Source: JAGVPT01 sp963772165
Lineage (GTDB): Bacteria; Bacteroidota; Ignavibacteria; UBA10030; UBA8401
NCBI GenBank assembly: GCA_963772165.1
Contig: CAVYWA010000011.1
Span: 246,894-310,893, forward strand
Reading direction: 5' to 3'
DNA length: 64,000 nucleotides
Positions within the stretch are counted from its first letter, which is position 1. Each line of letters starts with the position of its first letter. The notes under the pieces are model-generated. The model did not search any database and was not told the origin of the DNA. It saw nothing but the letters and a program-made list of their open reading frames with translations. A program made the position numbers and the translations under genes. Below are positions 35,285 through 44,509 of the stretch, piece after piece.

Positions 35285-36403
35285 TTATTCCACGATTGCC
35301 TTCACGATGTAGTCCTGATCTTCTTCGCTGAGATACGGATGCATCGGTACACTGAAAATACGATCTGCGATTCGCTCGCTGATGGGAAAGTCGCCGCGCT
35401 TGCAGCCGAGAGATCCAAATGCATCCTGCAAATGAAGCGGCTTCGGATAATAGACGGCCGTCGGCACGCCGCGCGATTTCAGCTTTTTCAACATCTCATC
35501 CCGATGTTCCGTGAGGATAGAATACTGAGCCCATACGCTCATGCAGTCTTTGTGTACGAACGGTGTTGTGACCTTATTTTTTAACTTTTCTGCATACCGC
35601 GACGCGACGGTATTCCGTAATCCAATCTCCTCGTCAAAAATTTCCAATTTTGCAAGCAAGACGGCTGCCTGCAGCGAATCCAATCGCCCGTTGATCCCGA
35701 TACGAATGTTGTTGTACTTATCGATTCCTTGTCCGTGAACTCGGATCGAACGAAGTTTTTCCATCATTGAGTCGTCGTTGCAGAATACTGCACCCCCGTC
35801 GCCGTAGCAACCGAGCGGCTTTGCGGGAAAGAATGACGTTGCCCCTACGTTTCCAAAGCTGCCTGCTTTTCTTCCTTTGTAGGTAGCCCCGAATGATTGT
35901 GCTGCGTCCTGGAGAACGAAAAGCCCGTGTTTTTTTGCAATCGCTTCAATCTGGTCATACTCTGCGGTTTGGCCAAAAAGATCGACGGGAATAATCCCCC
36001 GCGCTTTTTTTCCTGAATTACTTTTGAGAAACCTTTGGATGGCCGCGTCAAGCTTTTCAGGGTCGATGTTGTACGTCTGGGGGTCGATATCCACAAAAAC
36101 AACAGTGGCGCCCAACAACGCAACGACTTCGGCAGTTGCAATAAATGTAAACGGTGATGTAAAGAGTACGTCGCCCGGGCCTATGTCGTAAGCCATTAAC
36201 GGCATGAGGAGGGCGTCGGTCCCGCTCGCGCACGCAACGCAATGTTTGACGCCGACATAGCGTGCAAGCTTCTCTTCGAGTTCGGCGATCTCCGGTCCCA
36301 TAATGTACGCGCCGTGGTTCATCACTTCTGCGATTCGACTGTCGAGTGAGGCGCGGATACGCCGTTGTTGTGCTTTAAGGTCGATAAAATCTATTTTTTT
36401 CAT
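35285..36403 (-). CDS. DegT/DnrJ/EryC1/StrS sugar aminotransferase
   Basis: A 372-residue PLP enzyme from ATG 36403 (MKKIDFIDLKAQQRR); an in-frame TTG at 36418 is less likely. Motifs: HCVACASGTDALLMPL, GPGDVLFTSPFTFIATAEVV, LVDLFGQ-type IIPVDLFGQTAEYD, LQDAAQSFGATYKGRKAGSFGNVGATSFFPAKPLGCYGDGGAV (the Lys in FFPAKPLG forms the Schiff base), and GINGRLDSLQAAVL. It resembles the WbpE/WlbC branch that aminates 3-keto-hexuronic nucleotide sugars; this is by general similarity. It probably supplies an amino sugar to LPS or glycan, together with KdsC. Confidence 0.88.
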   Translation of the reverse strand: MKKIDFIDLKAQQRRIRASLDSRIAEVMNHGAYIMGPEIAELEEKLARYVGVKHCVACASGTDALLMPLMAYDIGPGDVLFTSPFTFIATAEVVALLGATVVFVDIDPQTYNIDPEKLDAAIQRFLKSNSGKKARGIIPVDLFGQTAEYDQIEAIAKKHGLFVLQDAAQSFGATYKGRKAGSFGNVGATSFFPAKPLGCYGDGGAVFCNDDSMMEKLRSIRVHGQGIDKYNNIRIGINGRLDSLQAAVLLAKLEIFDEEIGLRNTVASRYAEKLKNKVTTPFVHKDCMSVWAQYSILTEHRDEMLKKLKSRGVPTAVYYPKPLHLQDAFGSLGCKRGDFPISERIADRIFSVPMHPYLSEEDQDYIVKAIVE

Positions 36404-36756
36404 CTCAAGGTCTGCCAAATAATTTTCTGTTGACTGAATTTGTTTGAATTGTCTGCTCCGTAACTTTCGTGTGCCACAAGCTAACGCATTTTCGCATGAT
36501 TTCCAAGAATCCGTTTAGGAGGCGAAGGTTGCAGTCTAGTTTTTTTTGGAGAAAGCTGCTGCGAGGCGTTCTTTGCCGAAATCCCGAAGGACCCCTTTGG
36601 AGTATTCCGTACGGCGGGACAATCTCCTCCATAAATGGGGATTGCCACGTTGTACGTGGTGGCGTAAAGCGCCACTTCGCTCCGCTTGCATTGACCTTCA
36701 AACTGAGATACTACCCGCCGGTTGCTTTTGTGTGAAGTTCTATTACATTACTTTTT
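36404..36756. other. intergenic region with palindrome-rich segment
   Basis: About 350 bp between divergent genes. 36540-36720 is rich in short inverted repeats (CCACGTTGTACGTGG at 36646-36660, GGCGTAAAGCGCC at 36661-36673) and reads like a dispersed intergenic repeat. No coding gene is convincing. 36710-36750 may hold a weak promoter (TTGCTT, 16 bp, TACATT) for the phosphoesterase. Confidence 0.4.
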
Positions 36757-37458
36757 ATGCGTATCGCGATCATCTCCGACATTCATTCAAACCTGCAGGC
36801 CCTTCAGAGAGCTTTTGAAATTATCGCCGTAAAAAAAATCGATCATGTATACTGCCTTGGCGACATCGTTGGTTACGGCGCAGAGCCGAACGAGTGTATT
36901 GCGATGTTGCGGGATCGCAAAGTATTGTGTATCGCCGGTAATCACGATAAGGCAGCGCTCGACGCAAGCAATGCTGAACACCTGAATCGCCATGCACGGG
37001 CGGCGATTGAATGGACGGCCCGGCAGCTAACTTCGGAGAACGTCGAATTTCTTTCTCATCTGCCGTACACATTGGTCGCGCATCATTCTACATTCGTGCA
37101 CGCTTCGCCGGGTAAACCGGAAGAGTGGAACTACATTATCACGGGGTATGACGCTCAGGAATATTTTCAATTTTTTACAACACCGTTGTGCTGGGTTGGG
37201 CACTCTCACATAAGCGGCGTCTACTGTGAGGACATGACTTCGTCCGAGGTGGAAAGGGGCAGGCGCTATATCATCAATGTCGGCAGCGTCGGCCAGCCGC
37301 GCAACCGGGACAGCCGCCTAAGTTTCGGTATTTTTGATGATGATCGATGGGAGTACGAACACGTTGCTGCAGAATACGACGCCGGTTTAGCGCGGAAAAA
37401 AATTATTGAAGCAGGGCTGCCGCCATACCTGGGGGACCGGCTGCTTGCCGGTGTGTAG
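36757..37458 (+). CDS. calcineurin-like metallophosphoesterase (YfcE/MJ0936-like)
   Basis: The 233-residue protein has the full set of metallophosphatase motifs: IISDIHSNLQALQ (D-x-H), YCLGDIVGYGAEP (GD), IAGNHDKA (GNHD), FVHASPG (H) and WVGHSHIS (GHxH). GSVGQPRNRD near residue 177 is typical of the phosphodiesterase branch COG0639/YfcE. Substrate unknown. It starts at ATG 36757 and converges with the TlpA gene. Confidence 0.9.
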   Translation: MRIAIISDIHSNLQALQRAFEIIAVKKIDHVYCLGDIVGYGAEPNECIAMLRDRKVLCIAGNHDKAALDASNAEHLNRHARAAIEWTARQLTSENVEFLSHLPYTLVAHHSTFVHASPGKPEEWNYIITGYDAQEYFQFFTTPLCWVGHSHISGVYCEDMTSSEVERGRRYIINVGSVGQPRNRDSRLSFGIFDDDRWEYEHVAAEYDAGLARKKIIEAGLPPYLGDRLLAGV

Positions 37459-37466
37459 AAGGCCTC

Positions 37467-38093
37467 TTACTCTTGTGAAGCTGCCAGCAATTCCGCTTGG
37501 AAGGTTTCCTTTGTCTGCAAACCAATCATCTTTTTCACAATTTCGCCTTTCTTGTTTACAAAGAACGATGTCGGAATGCCTCGAATACCGCCAAAAGCCT
37601 GCTCGAGATCTCCGTTGTCTATGACAATCGGATATGCAAGATTTGCCTGCACTGCAAACGTGTGGACAAGGTTGAGCACGTCGCCGTCGCGGTCGACGGA
37701 GATGCCGAGAATTTTGATGTTCTTGTCTTTGTATTCATCGTGAATGGCAACCAGATCCGGCAGTTCCCGCTTGCACGGACCGCACCATGTCGCCCAGAAA
37801 TTTATCAGCACCACGTTGTCCTTCGAAAAATCCGCGAACGAAACTTTCTTCCCTGTTTCATCCGTCCAGCTGAAGTCGGCTACTTTCGTTCCTTCATTTT
37901 TTTGAACCGAATTCACTTTCGATACATTGGCAATAAAGTCGCCCGATGACGGTGATGCCGATTGCGCAGATGAATTCTCTTCGCTTTTTTTAGCACAGCC
38001 CGAGAACATCATGAATAGCGCAAGCACTGCGGTGAAAAGCATTCGTGAAAAAGGGGGATGTGATTGGATGAATCTCGTCATCGGAGTTACCAT
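37467..38093 (-). CDS. TlpA/ResA-type thioredoxin-fold lipoprotein
   Basis: A 208-residue protein with a lipoprotein signal (FMMFSGCAKK, Cys near residue 33) and a thioredoxin domain: FSWTDETGKKVSFADF, NFWATWCGPCKRELPDL with the CxxC pair, and GIRGIPTSFFVNKKGEI with the cis-Pro. It should act as a membrane-anchored periplasmic reductase. Its start overlaps the end of the anti-sigma gene by 7 bp, so it belongs to the sigma/anti-sigma operon and may be its regulated output. Confidence 0.9.
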   Translation of the reverse strand: MVTPMTRFIQSHPPFSRMLFTAVLALFMMFSGCAKKSEENSSAQSASPSSGDFIANVSKVNSVQKNEGTKVADFSWTDETGKKVSFADFSKDNVVLINFWATWCGPCKRELPDLVAIHDEYKDKNIKILGISVDRDGDVLNLVHTFAVQANLAYPIVIDNGDLEQAFGGIRGIPTSFFVNKKGEIVKKMIGLQTKETFQAELLAASQE

Positions 38094-38911
38094 GGGTCTT
38101 TCTCGCTCAGCAGAGCGATCATTTTACTTCTTTCTATTTTACTGACTGCTGCACAAAGTGTGTTCTTATGCCTCCAGAGGACCACATTGCACAGATCGGG
38201 CGTTTGCTCGAAGTACCATCCTGTTTTTGCCAAAGCTGCTTTGGCGTTTTCCGGCAATCCAACTTTATTTCCGTGCATCGCTTCATTCATGTCGACTTGG
38301 TAGACGTAGAGGAGGCCCTCTCCGCCTATTTTGTAAACGACGTGGACGAGGCGCACGCCGTCAATTTCTGAAAGGACACCGCCGCACCAATCGCAGCCGT
38401 CCAAGGTTGCAACACTGACTTCAAACGGCGTGTCTTTTGCGAGATAGTCTTTGACGTCGCCCGGGTCGTGGCTTACCAGTGTTGGCTTGAGCGCACCGGT
38501 CATTGCAGCGCTGTAATTGTTCAGCGATTGAGTGATGATGTTTTTATTGCTTGCTATCGGGATGGCGTTGTTCTTTTGGAGGAGCGATATTGCACCGACC
38601 GCAACCAGCAAAAGCGCGACTAAAGCAACTGCCGGGTTTAAGAACGCCTCACCAAAAATAATCGTAAGCCAGTTTCGCGACGGGGGATGCAGATGCTCCA
38701 CTGCCGCCAGCACAGAGTCGGACACAGCGTCCGGGACGTTCTGCCGCTGCACTTTTGTGCGCAGGAACGATTTCGTCAATTGTTCCATCTCGAATTCATT
38801 GCGGCAGAAAGGGCAAACCCCGGCGTGATCGTTGAATTGATGTGCGATGGTGGTGTGGAGCCGCTTATCTACCGCTTCGCTGATTAACTCATGAAACTCA
38901 CGACAATCCAC
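38087..38911 (-). CDS. membrane anti-sigma factor with zinc-finger domain
   Basis: A 274-residue protein. Residues 1-45 hold a ZAS-type zinc motif (HQFNDHAGVCPFCRNEF, H-x3-C-x2-C), the anti-sigma domain that binds ECF factors. One membrane helix spans about 90-110 (NPAVALVALLLVAVGAISLL). The outer part has a Cys-rich segment LDGCDWCGGV (C-x-x-C) that may be redox-sensitive, and Cys near the end (TPDLCNVV, KNTLCAAV). It lies 32 bp downstream of the sigma gene and overlaps the TlpA gene, suggesting thiol stress sensing (inference). Confidence 0.85.
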   Translation of the reverse strand: MDCREFHELISEAVDKRLHTTIAHQFNDHAGVCPFCRNEFEMEQLTKSFLRTKVQRQNVPDAVSDSVLAAVEHLHPPSRNWLTIIFGEAFLNPAVALVALLLVAVGAISLLQKNNAIPIASNKNIITQSLNNYSAAMTGALKPTLVSHDPGDVKDYLAKDTPFEVSVATLDGCDWCGGVLSEIDGVRLVHVVYKIGGEGLLYVYQVDMNEAMHGNKVGLPENAKAALAKTGWYFEQTPDLCNVVLWRHKNTLCAAVSKIERSKMIALLSEKDPW

Positions 38912-38943
38912 CGCTACACCTTCGGGCTAATGTTACTCATCGA

Positions 38944-39534
38944 TCAATCTTTTCCGACAAATCCGCGTCTTTTTGCGTAATCAAATAACTTTGCATAGAG
39001 AAGTTTTCGGCCGCGGTGCAGGCGCGAGCGCACTGTCCCGACCGGACATTCAACAAACTCCGCAATTTCTTCATAGGTCAACCCCTCAATATCGCACAGA
39101 ATGACGACGGTGCGGAATTCTTCCGGGAGTGCTTCAAGGGCTTTTGTGACGTCATCGTCGAGCAAGTGCCCGAACAATTTTTCTTGCAAGTCGTTCGCAT
39201 CGGCAGAATTTTCACGAATGACATTATAGAAATTTTGAATATCGTTATAATCGACGGTATCGGGCTCTTTAACGGCCTTCCGGTAGACGTTGATGTATGT
39301 GTTTTTCATAATACGGAACAACCAGGCGCGGACGTTGGTTCCTTTTTCATACTTATCCCAGAAGCGGAATGCCTTGAGAAATGTTTCCTGAAGAAGGTCC
39401 CGGGCGTCGTCTGCGTTGCCGGTCATGCGGAGAGCATAATTATAGAGGATGTCCGAATGAGGAATAGCCTCTTTCTCAAACTCTTTGTGGAGGGCTTGTG
39501 CAGGACTGAGAACGGTAAGAAAAACTGGAAACAT
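38944..39534 (-). CDS. ECF RNA polymerase sigma factor
   Basis: Region 2 reads ILYNYALRMTGNADDARDLLQETFLKAFRFWDKYEKGTNVRAWLFRIMKNTYINVYRK, and region 4 reads ALEALPEEFRTVVILCDIEGLTYEEIAEFVECPVGTVRSRLHRGRKLL, both textbook ECF segments. With the ATG at 39534 the protein has 196 residues, normal for this family; the frame is open back to 39666 but that adds an unlikely leader. It is first in an operon with a zinc-finger anti-sigma factor and a TlpA lipoprotein, like RpoE/SigR-type stress modules. Confidence 0.93.
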   Translation of the reverse strand: MFPVFLTVLSPAQALHKEFEKEAIPHSDILYNYALRMTGNADDARDLLQETFLKAFRFWDKYEKGTNVRAWLFRIMKNTYINVYRKAVKEPDTVDYNDIQNFYNVIRENSADANDLQEKLFGHLLDDDVTKALEALPEEFRTVVILCDIEGLTYEEIAEFVECPVGTVRSRLHRGRKLLYAKLFDYAKRRGFVGKD

Positions 39535-39712
39535 GCGATTGTTCCACCGCGGCGGGTTGAAGCCGCGAATGATATTCAGCGGTGTATCCCGGATTTTGAG
39601 AGTATTGCGCGCTGTTAAAGTGATGCTACTGGCACACACAAAACTTAACAAAAAACCGAATGACATTCAACTTGTCAATTGATATATTGTTTAAGATATC
39701 TGAAAAATTGTC

Positions 39713-39776
39713 TCTCGCCAAGTTGCGAAGATTTTTGAGGAACCACTGTGCGATTTTGCGTCTTTGCGCGAGCGCG
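39713..39776. repeat. dispersed AAGACGCAAA/CTCGCCAAG repeat fragment
   Basis: The segment contains CTCGCCAAG (39714-39722) and GCGTCTTTGCGCGAG (39758-39772). The words CTCGCCAAG and AAGACGCAAA recur at 45711-45740. This is the widespread degenerate intergenic repeat seen in many environmental genomes. Confidence 0.45.
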
Positions 39777-39843
39777 GCTTTTTAGATTTTTAAGAAGCCT
39801 CTGTTTATAAGTCGTGTTTTCCAATGACTAGCATAATGCACCT

Positions 39844-42247
39844 ATGAGAAACCTTTCGGCAGTTTTGTTCGCGGCTCTTCTTGCCGCCTCCTGTTCAACG
39901 ATTCCGACAAATACCGTCCAGCAGCTCCCTGGAAAAATGGAGGACGGCAGAACACTTTTGCCAAACGGATGGATCCTTTCTCCCGCGGGGTCTTCCATCG
40001 ACCTTGGCGACCTTCCTTTGGGAATGCAGGTTTCGCCCGATGGAAAGTTTGCTGTCATCGTGAACAGCGGAGAAGGGAAGCAAACCATCTCGCTTGTTGA
40101 TATCCACGCACAACGCGTCGTCCAAACGTTGCCGATCAAAAAATCGTGGATGGGAGTTCGCTTCGACGGTAAAGGAGATAGAATTTTTGTCTCGGCTGGA
40201 AACGACAATGGAATACATGAATATGTGTTTGAACACGACTCCGCATCGTACCTCCGGACCGTCGAGCTTGGCAAACCCTTTCCTAAGGAGGATATCTCGC
40301 CTACCGATATAATAATAAACAGCAAAGATTCTCTCCTTTATGTCGTGACGAAGGGAAATAACTCGCTCTATAAAATTGATGCGTCCAGCGGTAAGATTTT
40401 AGGAGCGCTGGCATTCTCACATCCTTTGTATTCCTGTGCGATCGACGAAAAGCGGCATCTTGTGTACGTAAGTGTGTGGGGTGCATCTCGGATCGCCGTT
40501 GTGGATGCCGATTCGATGGCCGCAAAGAAATTCATTCCTGTCGGCGATCATCCGAATGAGATGGCTCTAACAACGGACGGCAAACGGCTCTTTGTTGCCA
40601 ATGCAAACTTCAATACGGTTTCTGTTATCGGGCTCGATGCGATGAAAGTGATCGAAACAATATCGACATCGGTCTCGCCGAACGCCCTCAATGGGAGCAC
40701 GCCGAACTCGATCGCACTTTCTCCCGATAACTCGACCTTGTATGTCGCTAATGCCGACAATAATTTTCTGGCAGTGATCGATGTTGAGAAATTTGGCGAG
40801 AGCCGCTCGAAGGGATTTATACCCACCGGATGGTATCCGACGGTTGTCCGCTGCGTCGATCATCTCCTCCTGGTTGCCAATGGGAAAGGAATGATATCGA
40901 AGGCGAATCCCCACCACGAATATATCGCAAGCCTACTGCAGGGGACATTGTCGTTCATCCCTGTTCCGGCAAAAGAAGAATTGGCAAAGTACTCAGCTCA
41001 AGTTTTTCAAAATACGCCTCTCACGCGGACACACCCTGCTCAGGCTTGGGACGAAGAAAACCCTGTCCCGAAATCGGCGTCAACCCGGTTCCCTATCAAG
41101 CATGTTTTTTACGTCATCAAAGAGAACCGAACGTACGACCAGGTCTTCGGCGATTTGTCACAAGGGAACGGCGACTCAGCTCTTTGCCTTTTTGGCCGCG
41201 ATGTCACGCCGAATCATCATGCGCTGGCGGAAGAGTTTGCGCTGCTCGACAATTATTATGAAGACGCCGAAGTCAGCGCTGACGGACACAATTGGTCGAT
41301 GGCGGCGTACGCTACAGATTTTGTAGAAAAGACCTGGCCCACATTCTACGGCGGCCGCGGCGGAGAGTATGTGTATGAAGGGGAGGGAATCACAAGCCCG
41401 AGCGCCGGATATATTTGGGACGATTGTGTCAGGCACAACGTTTCGTTGAGAAACTACGGCGAATTCGTCGATGAGGATGATACGGCAAACGGGGTGTCGC
41501 GTGTGAAGGCATCCGGATTGTTGAACAGGACGTCTCCAAGCTACCGGGGTTGGGACTTAGACTATTCTGACGTGAAGCGCGCAGATGCCTGGCTGCAAAG
41601 AATTCGATGCGTACGATACGGGCGACTCGCTGCCGCAATTTCAGATTATCAAATTGCCGAACGACCATACTGCAGGAACGAGAAAGGGCTCTCTCTCGCC
41701 GCGTGCAATGGTGGCGCAGAATGACCGGGCTCTCGGAATGATCGTTGAGCGAATTTCACACAGCAGGTTCTGGAAAGAATCGGCCATTTTTGTCCTCGAA
41801 GACGATGCGCAGAATGGGCCCGACCACGTCGACGCTCACCGTTCGATTGCGCTCGTTGTAAGCCCGTACACAAAGCGGAACTACGTCGACCATACGATGT
41901 ATTCAACTTCGGGTATGCTTCGCACGATGGAATTGATCCTCGGGCTTCCACCGATGAGCCAGTATGATGCGAGTGCAACGCCGATGTTTGCTTCGTTCTC
42001 GCCGTCGCCGGATATCACGCCGTTCATCGCACACAAAAACATCATCGATCTTCAGGAGAAAAATGCGCTTGGAGCGTACGGGCAGGAGAGAATGGAGGCA
42101 TTCAATCTTTCCAGAGAAGACCAGGTGCCCGACAATGAATTTAACGAGATCATCTGGAAGTCGGTAAAAGGGGCGGTATCAGAAATGCCCGCACCGGTTC
42201 ACAGCACTTTTATAATAACGGGAGAGAGCGGCGACGATGATAATTGA
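39844..42247 (+). pseudogene. YVTN beta-propeller/phosphoesterase lipoprotein, interrupted by a +1 frameshift
   Basis: From ATG 39844 a lipoprotein signal (LLAASCST) precedes a seven-bladed YVTN-like propeller (about 45-370; VSPDGKFAVIVN, TTDGKRLFVANANFNTVSVI, LSPDNSTLYVANADNNFLAVI). A phosphoesterase domain follows (IKHVFYVIKENRTYDQVFGD, VSADGHNWSMAAYATDF). At about 41594-41597 one extra base (CTGCAAAG where CTGAAAG fits) breaks the frame. The rest continues in the next frame: KEFDAYDTGDSLPQFQIIKLPNDHTAGT, VLEDDAQNGPDHVDAHRS, with the metal-binding ED and H. Repaired length is about 800 residues. The family is related to phospholipase C-type esterases; substrate unknown. Confidence 0.85.
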
Positions 42248-42264
42248 GTCCCGGCGTGCACTTG

Positions 42265-42813
42265 ATGAATAATTTTATCCGCACCATCGACCGATCGTTG
42301 ACGTTCAAACAGGTCCTCTGGTTCATTCCAATCGTTCTGACGTTGCATAATATCGAAGAGGCACTGACGATGCCCACGTGGGTGATGGCTCATCTGCCGC
42401 TTATCAAAGAGAGTTTGCCGCTCACTATTGACATCCGCTTTACTCCAACGCAGATCCTTCTTTCTCTCTTTCTTGCTACGGCAGTGCCGTTCATCGTGAC
42501 GATGCTGTGTGTCAATGGGGAAAAACGGAGCGGAAAATTAACTCTTCTCTTTCTGCTTCAGGCGATCGTGTTGCTCAACGTTTTTATTCCACACATTGCT
42601 GCATCGGTGAGGATGAAACAGTACAATCCCGGAGTTATCACCGCCGTTTGCTTCAACCTTCCTTTTTCCATTTATATATTCCGCAGAGCGTTCCGGGAAA
42701 AGTATCTCGTCTCGCGGGAATTCGCTTTGTTGTTCGTGCTTGCGCTGCTTGTCTACGGTCCAGTCGCATGGACACTTCACTTTGCAGGCGAATGGATGGC
42801 AAAGGCTTTCTGA
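42265..42813 (+). CDS. HXXEE-motif integral membrane protein
   Basis: A 182-residue protein with four or five hydrophobic segments. Near the first helix is TLHNIEEALTMPTW, the HxxEE motif that names the family, with FTPTQILLSLFLATAVPFIVTML next. A second acidic or His residue set in IPHIAASVR and LHFAGEW is consistent. The family has no known function; membrane metal-dependent enzyme activity has been suggested. ATG 42265 is preferred over upstream TTG/GTG codons. It follows the phosphoesterase gene by 17 bp and may share its transcript. Confidence 0.7.
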   Translation: MNNFIRTIDRSLTFKQVLWFIPIVLTLHNIEEALTMPTWVMAHLPLIKESLPLTIDIRFTPTQILLSLFLATAVPFIVTMLCVNGEKRSGKLTLLFLLQAIVLLNVFIPHIAASVRMKQYNPGVITAVCFNLPFSIYIFRRAFREKYLVSREFALLFVLALLVYGPVAWTLHFAGEWMAKAF

Positions 42814-42891
42814 CCTCTGCCACCACGCTTGATCTTGCGCATCAAAAAAAGTATTTTGATGAGAGAGTAAACACTGAGGAGAAACAGCCTT

Positions 42892-44337
42892 ATGACCGTC
42901 GCCGTTGGAATGCCAGAACCCGTTCGAAACGTGGATAGCGATGAAATTACTATTCATACCATTCGAAAGTACATTGTCGGAATCAATGAGGTTATTCCCC
43001 TTCTCGGCGGAGTGCGCAGGCCGTATATCAACCTCGACAATGCCGCAAGCACGCCGACAATTTCGGTCATCACGGATAAAGTGAACGAATTTTTGAAGTG
43101 GTACTCGAACGTTCATCGCGGCACGGGGTTCAAGTCGAAATTATCGTCGTGGGTTTTTGAAGAAGCGCGTGATACGATCGCAAAATTCGTTAACGCTGAC
43201 CTCTCCGACAGCGTCGTATTGTTCTGTAAGAATACGACTGAAGCGATCAACAAGCTTGCCCATCGGTTTGCGTTCCAGCCCGGCGATGTCGTGCTGACGT
43301 CGGTGATGGAGCACCATTCCAATGAACTGCCGTGGCGGAAAGTCGCCCATGTTATACACATCGACGTTACTCCGGACGGCCGCATCGACGAAAAAGATTT
43401 CAAAGAAAAAATCGCGCAACATGGTTCGCGTATTAAATTGATCGCTGTGAGCGGGGCTTCGAACGTTACGGGGTTCATCAACCCGGTGCACACCTATGCG
43501 CGATGGGCGCACAGCGTCGGAGCGAAAATTATGGTTGATGCCGCGCAGCTCGTTCCTCACCGCCCCGTCGATATGAAGATGAAAAACGATCCCGAGCATC
43601 TCGACTATATTGCATTCTCAGCGCACAAAATGTACGCCCCGTTCGGCGTCGGCGTGCTGGTCGGATGCCGGCAAACGTTTGAAGAGGGGGACCCTGAATA
43701 TGTCGGCGGGGGTACGGTCGATATCGTGAATCTGGAAAATGCGTATTGGACGGACCTGCCGGACAAGGAAGAGGCTGGTACACCGGATATCGTCGGGGCG
43801 GTGGCCTTGGCACAGGCGATCCGGGTTCTAGAAAAGATCGGATGGAGCGATATCATCGAGCACGAAGCGTCGCTGACACGCTATGCACTCGAGAAGTTAA
43901 AGAGAATTCCGGGAGTTTCACTCTATGGCGACAAAGACGCCGCTCACTCTCATGATCGGCTCGGTGTCATCACCTTTAACGTTAACAGCCTCAGCCATGC
44001 GCTCGTCGCGGCGATCTTAAGTTACGAGTGGGGCATCGGAACGAGGAACGGCTGTTTCTGCGCTCACCCGTATGTGAAATGTCTGCTCAATGTTGATGAA
44101 AAAGAATCGAAAGATATGGAGCAGCGCATTCTTGCCCGCGACCGCTCCACGCTTCCCGGCTTTGTCCGCGCCAGTTTCGGCATCTATAATACGAAGGAAG
44201 AAGTCGACGTGCTGTGCGAGGCACTCTCCTCGATTGCGAAAGGAAATTACCGCAGCGGATATGTGTTGAATAAAGAACGAGGTGAGTATTACCGTACGGA
44301 TACGGTTGATGAGTTCGAGAAGTATTTTGCGATCTAG
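42892..44337 (+). CDS. class V aminotransferase, cysteine desulfurase-like (SufS/Csd branch)
   Basis: A 481-residue PLP protein. INLDNAASTPT near residue 45, HRGTGFKSKLSSWVFEEAR, FCKNTTEAINKLA, TSVMEHHSNELPW (His stacking on PLP), VDAAQLVPHRPVDM, and YIAFSAHKMYAPFGVGVLVG with the Schiff-base Lys are the class V set. A Cys-rich stretch RNGCFCAHPYVKCLL sits in the position of the SufS active-site loop. It is longer than SufS (about 410) with a C-terminal extension. No suf genes are adjacent, so it may serve another desulfurase or lyase role. Confidence 0.8.
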   Translation: MTVAVGMPEPVRNVDSDEITIHTIRKYIVGINEVIPLLGGVRRPYINLDNAASTPTISVITDKVNEFLKWYSNVHRGTGFKSKLSSWVFEEARDTIAKFVNADLSDSVVLFCKNTTEAINKLAHRFAFQPGDVVLTSVMEHHSNELPWRKVAHVIHIDVTPDGRIDEKDFKEKIAQHGSRIKLIAVSGASNVTGFINPVHTYARWAHSVGAKIMVDAAQLVPHRPVDMKMKNDPEHLDYIAFSAHKMYAPFGVGVLVGCRQTFEEGDPEYVGGGTVDIVNLENAYWTDLPDKEEAGTPDIVGAVALAQAIRVLEKIGWSDIIEHEASLTRYALEKLKRIPGVSLYGDKDAAHSHDRLGVITFNVNSLSHALVAAILSYEWGIGTRNGCFCAHPYVKCLLNVDEKESKDMEQRILARDRSTLPGFVRASFGIYNTKEEVDVLCEALSSIAKGNYRSGYVLNKERGEYYRTDTVDEFEKYFAI

Positions 44338-44509
44338 GACCGTTGCTAAAAATAGAACATATGTGTTTCCTTCCTTGCCTTCCCCGCTCGTGTGATAATT
44401 TTCTTCCCTTATCAGCGAAGGGATATGGATGGGCCAGCAAGTTGTTTAGAATAAGAATTTCTTACCGCAGACAGTTTATGCGAGTTTTCATGAAAAGCAC
44501 TATAGCACT

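Noticed and set aside
36469..36818. Several overlapping open frames on both strands near 36.5 kb
   Set aside because: They cross a palindrome-rich segment, lack family features and overlap the start of the phosphoesterase gene.
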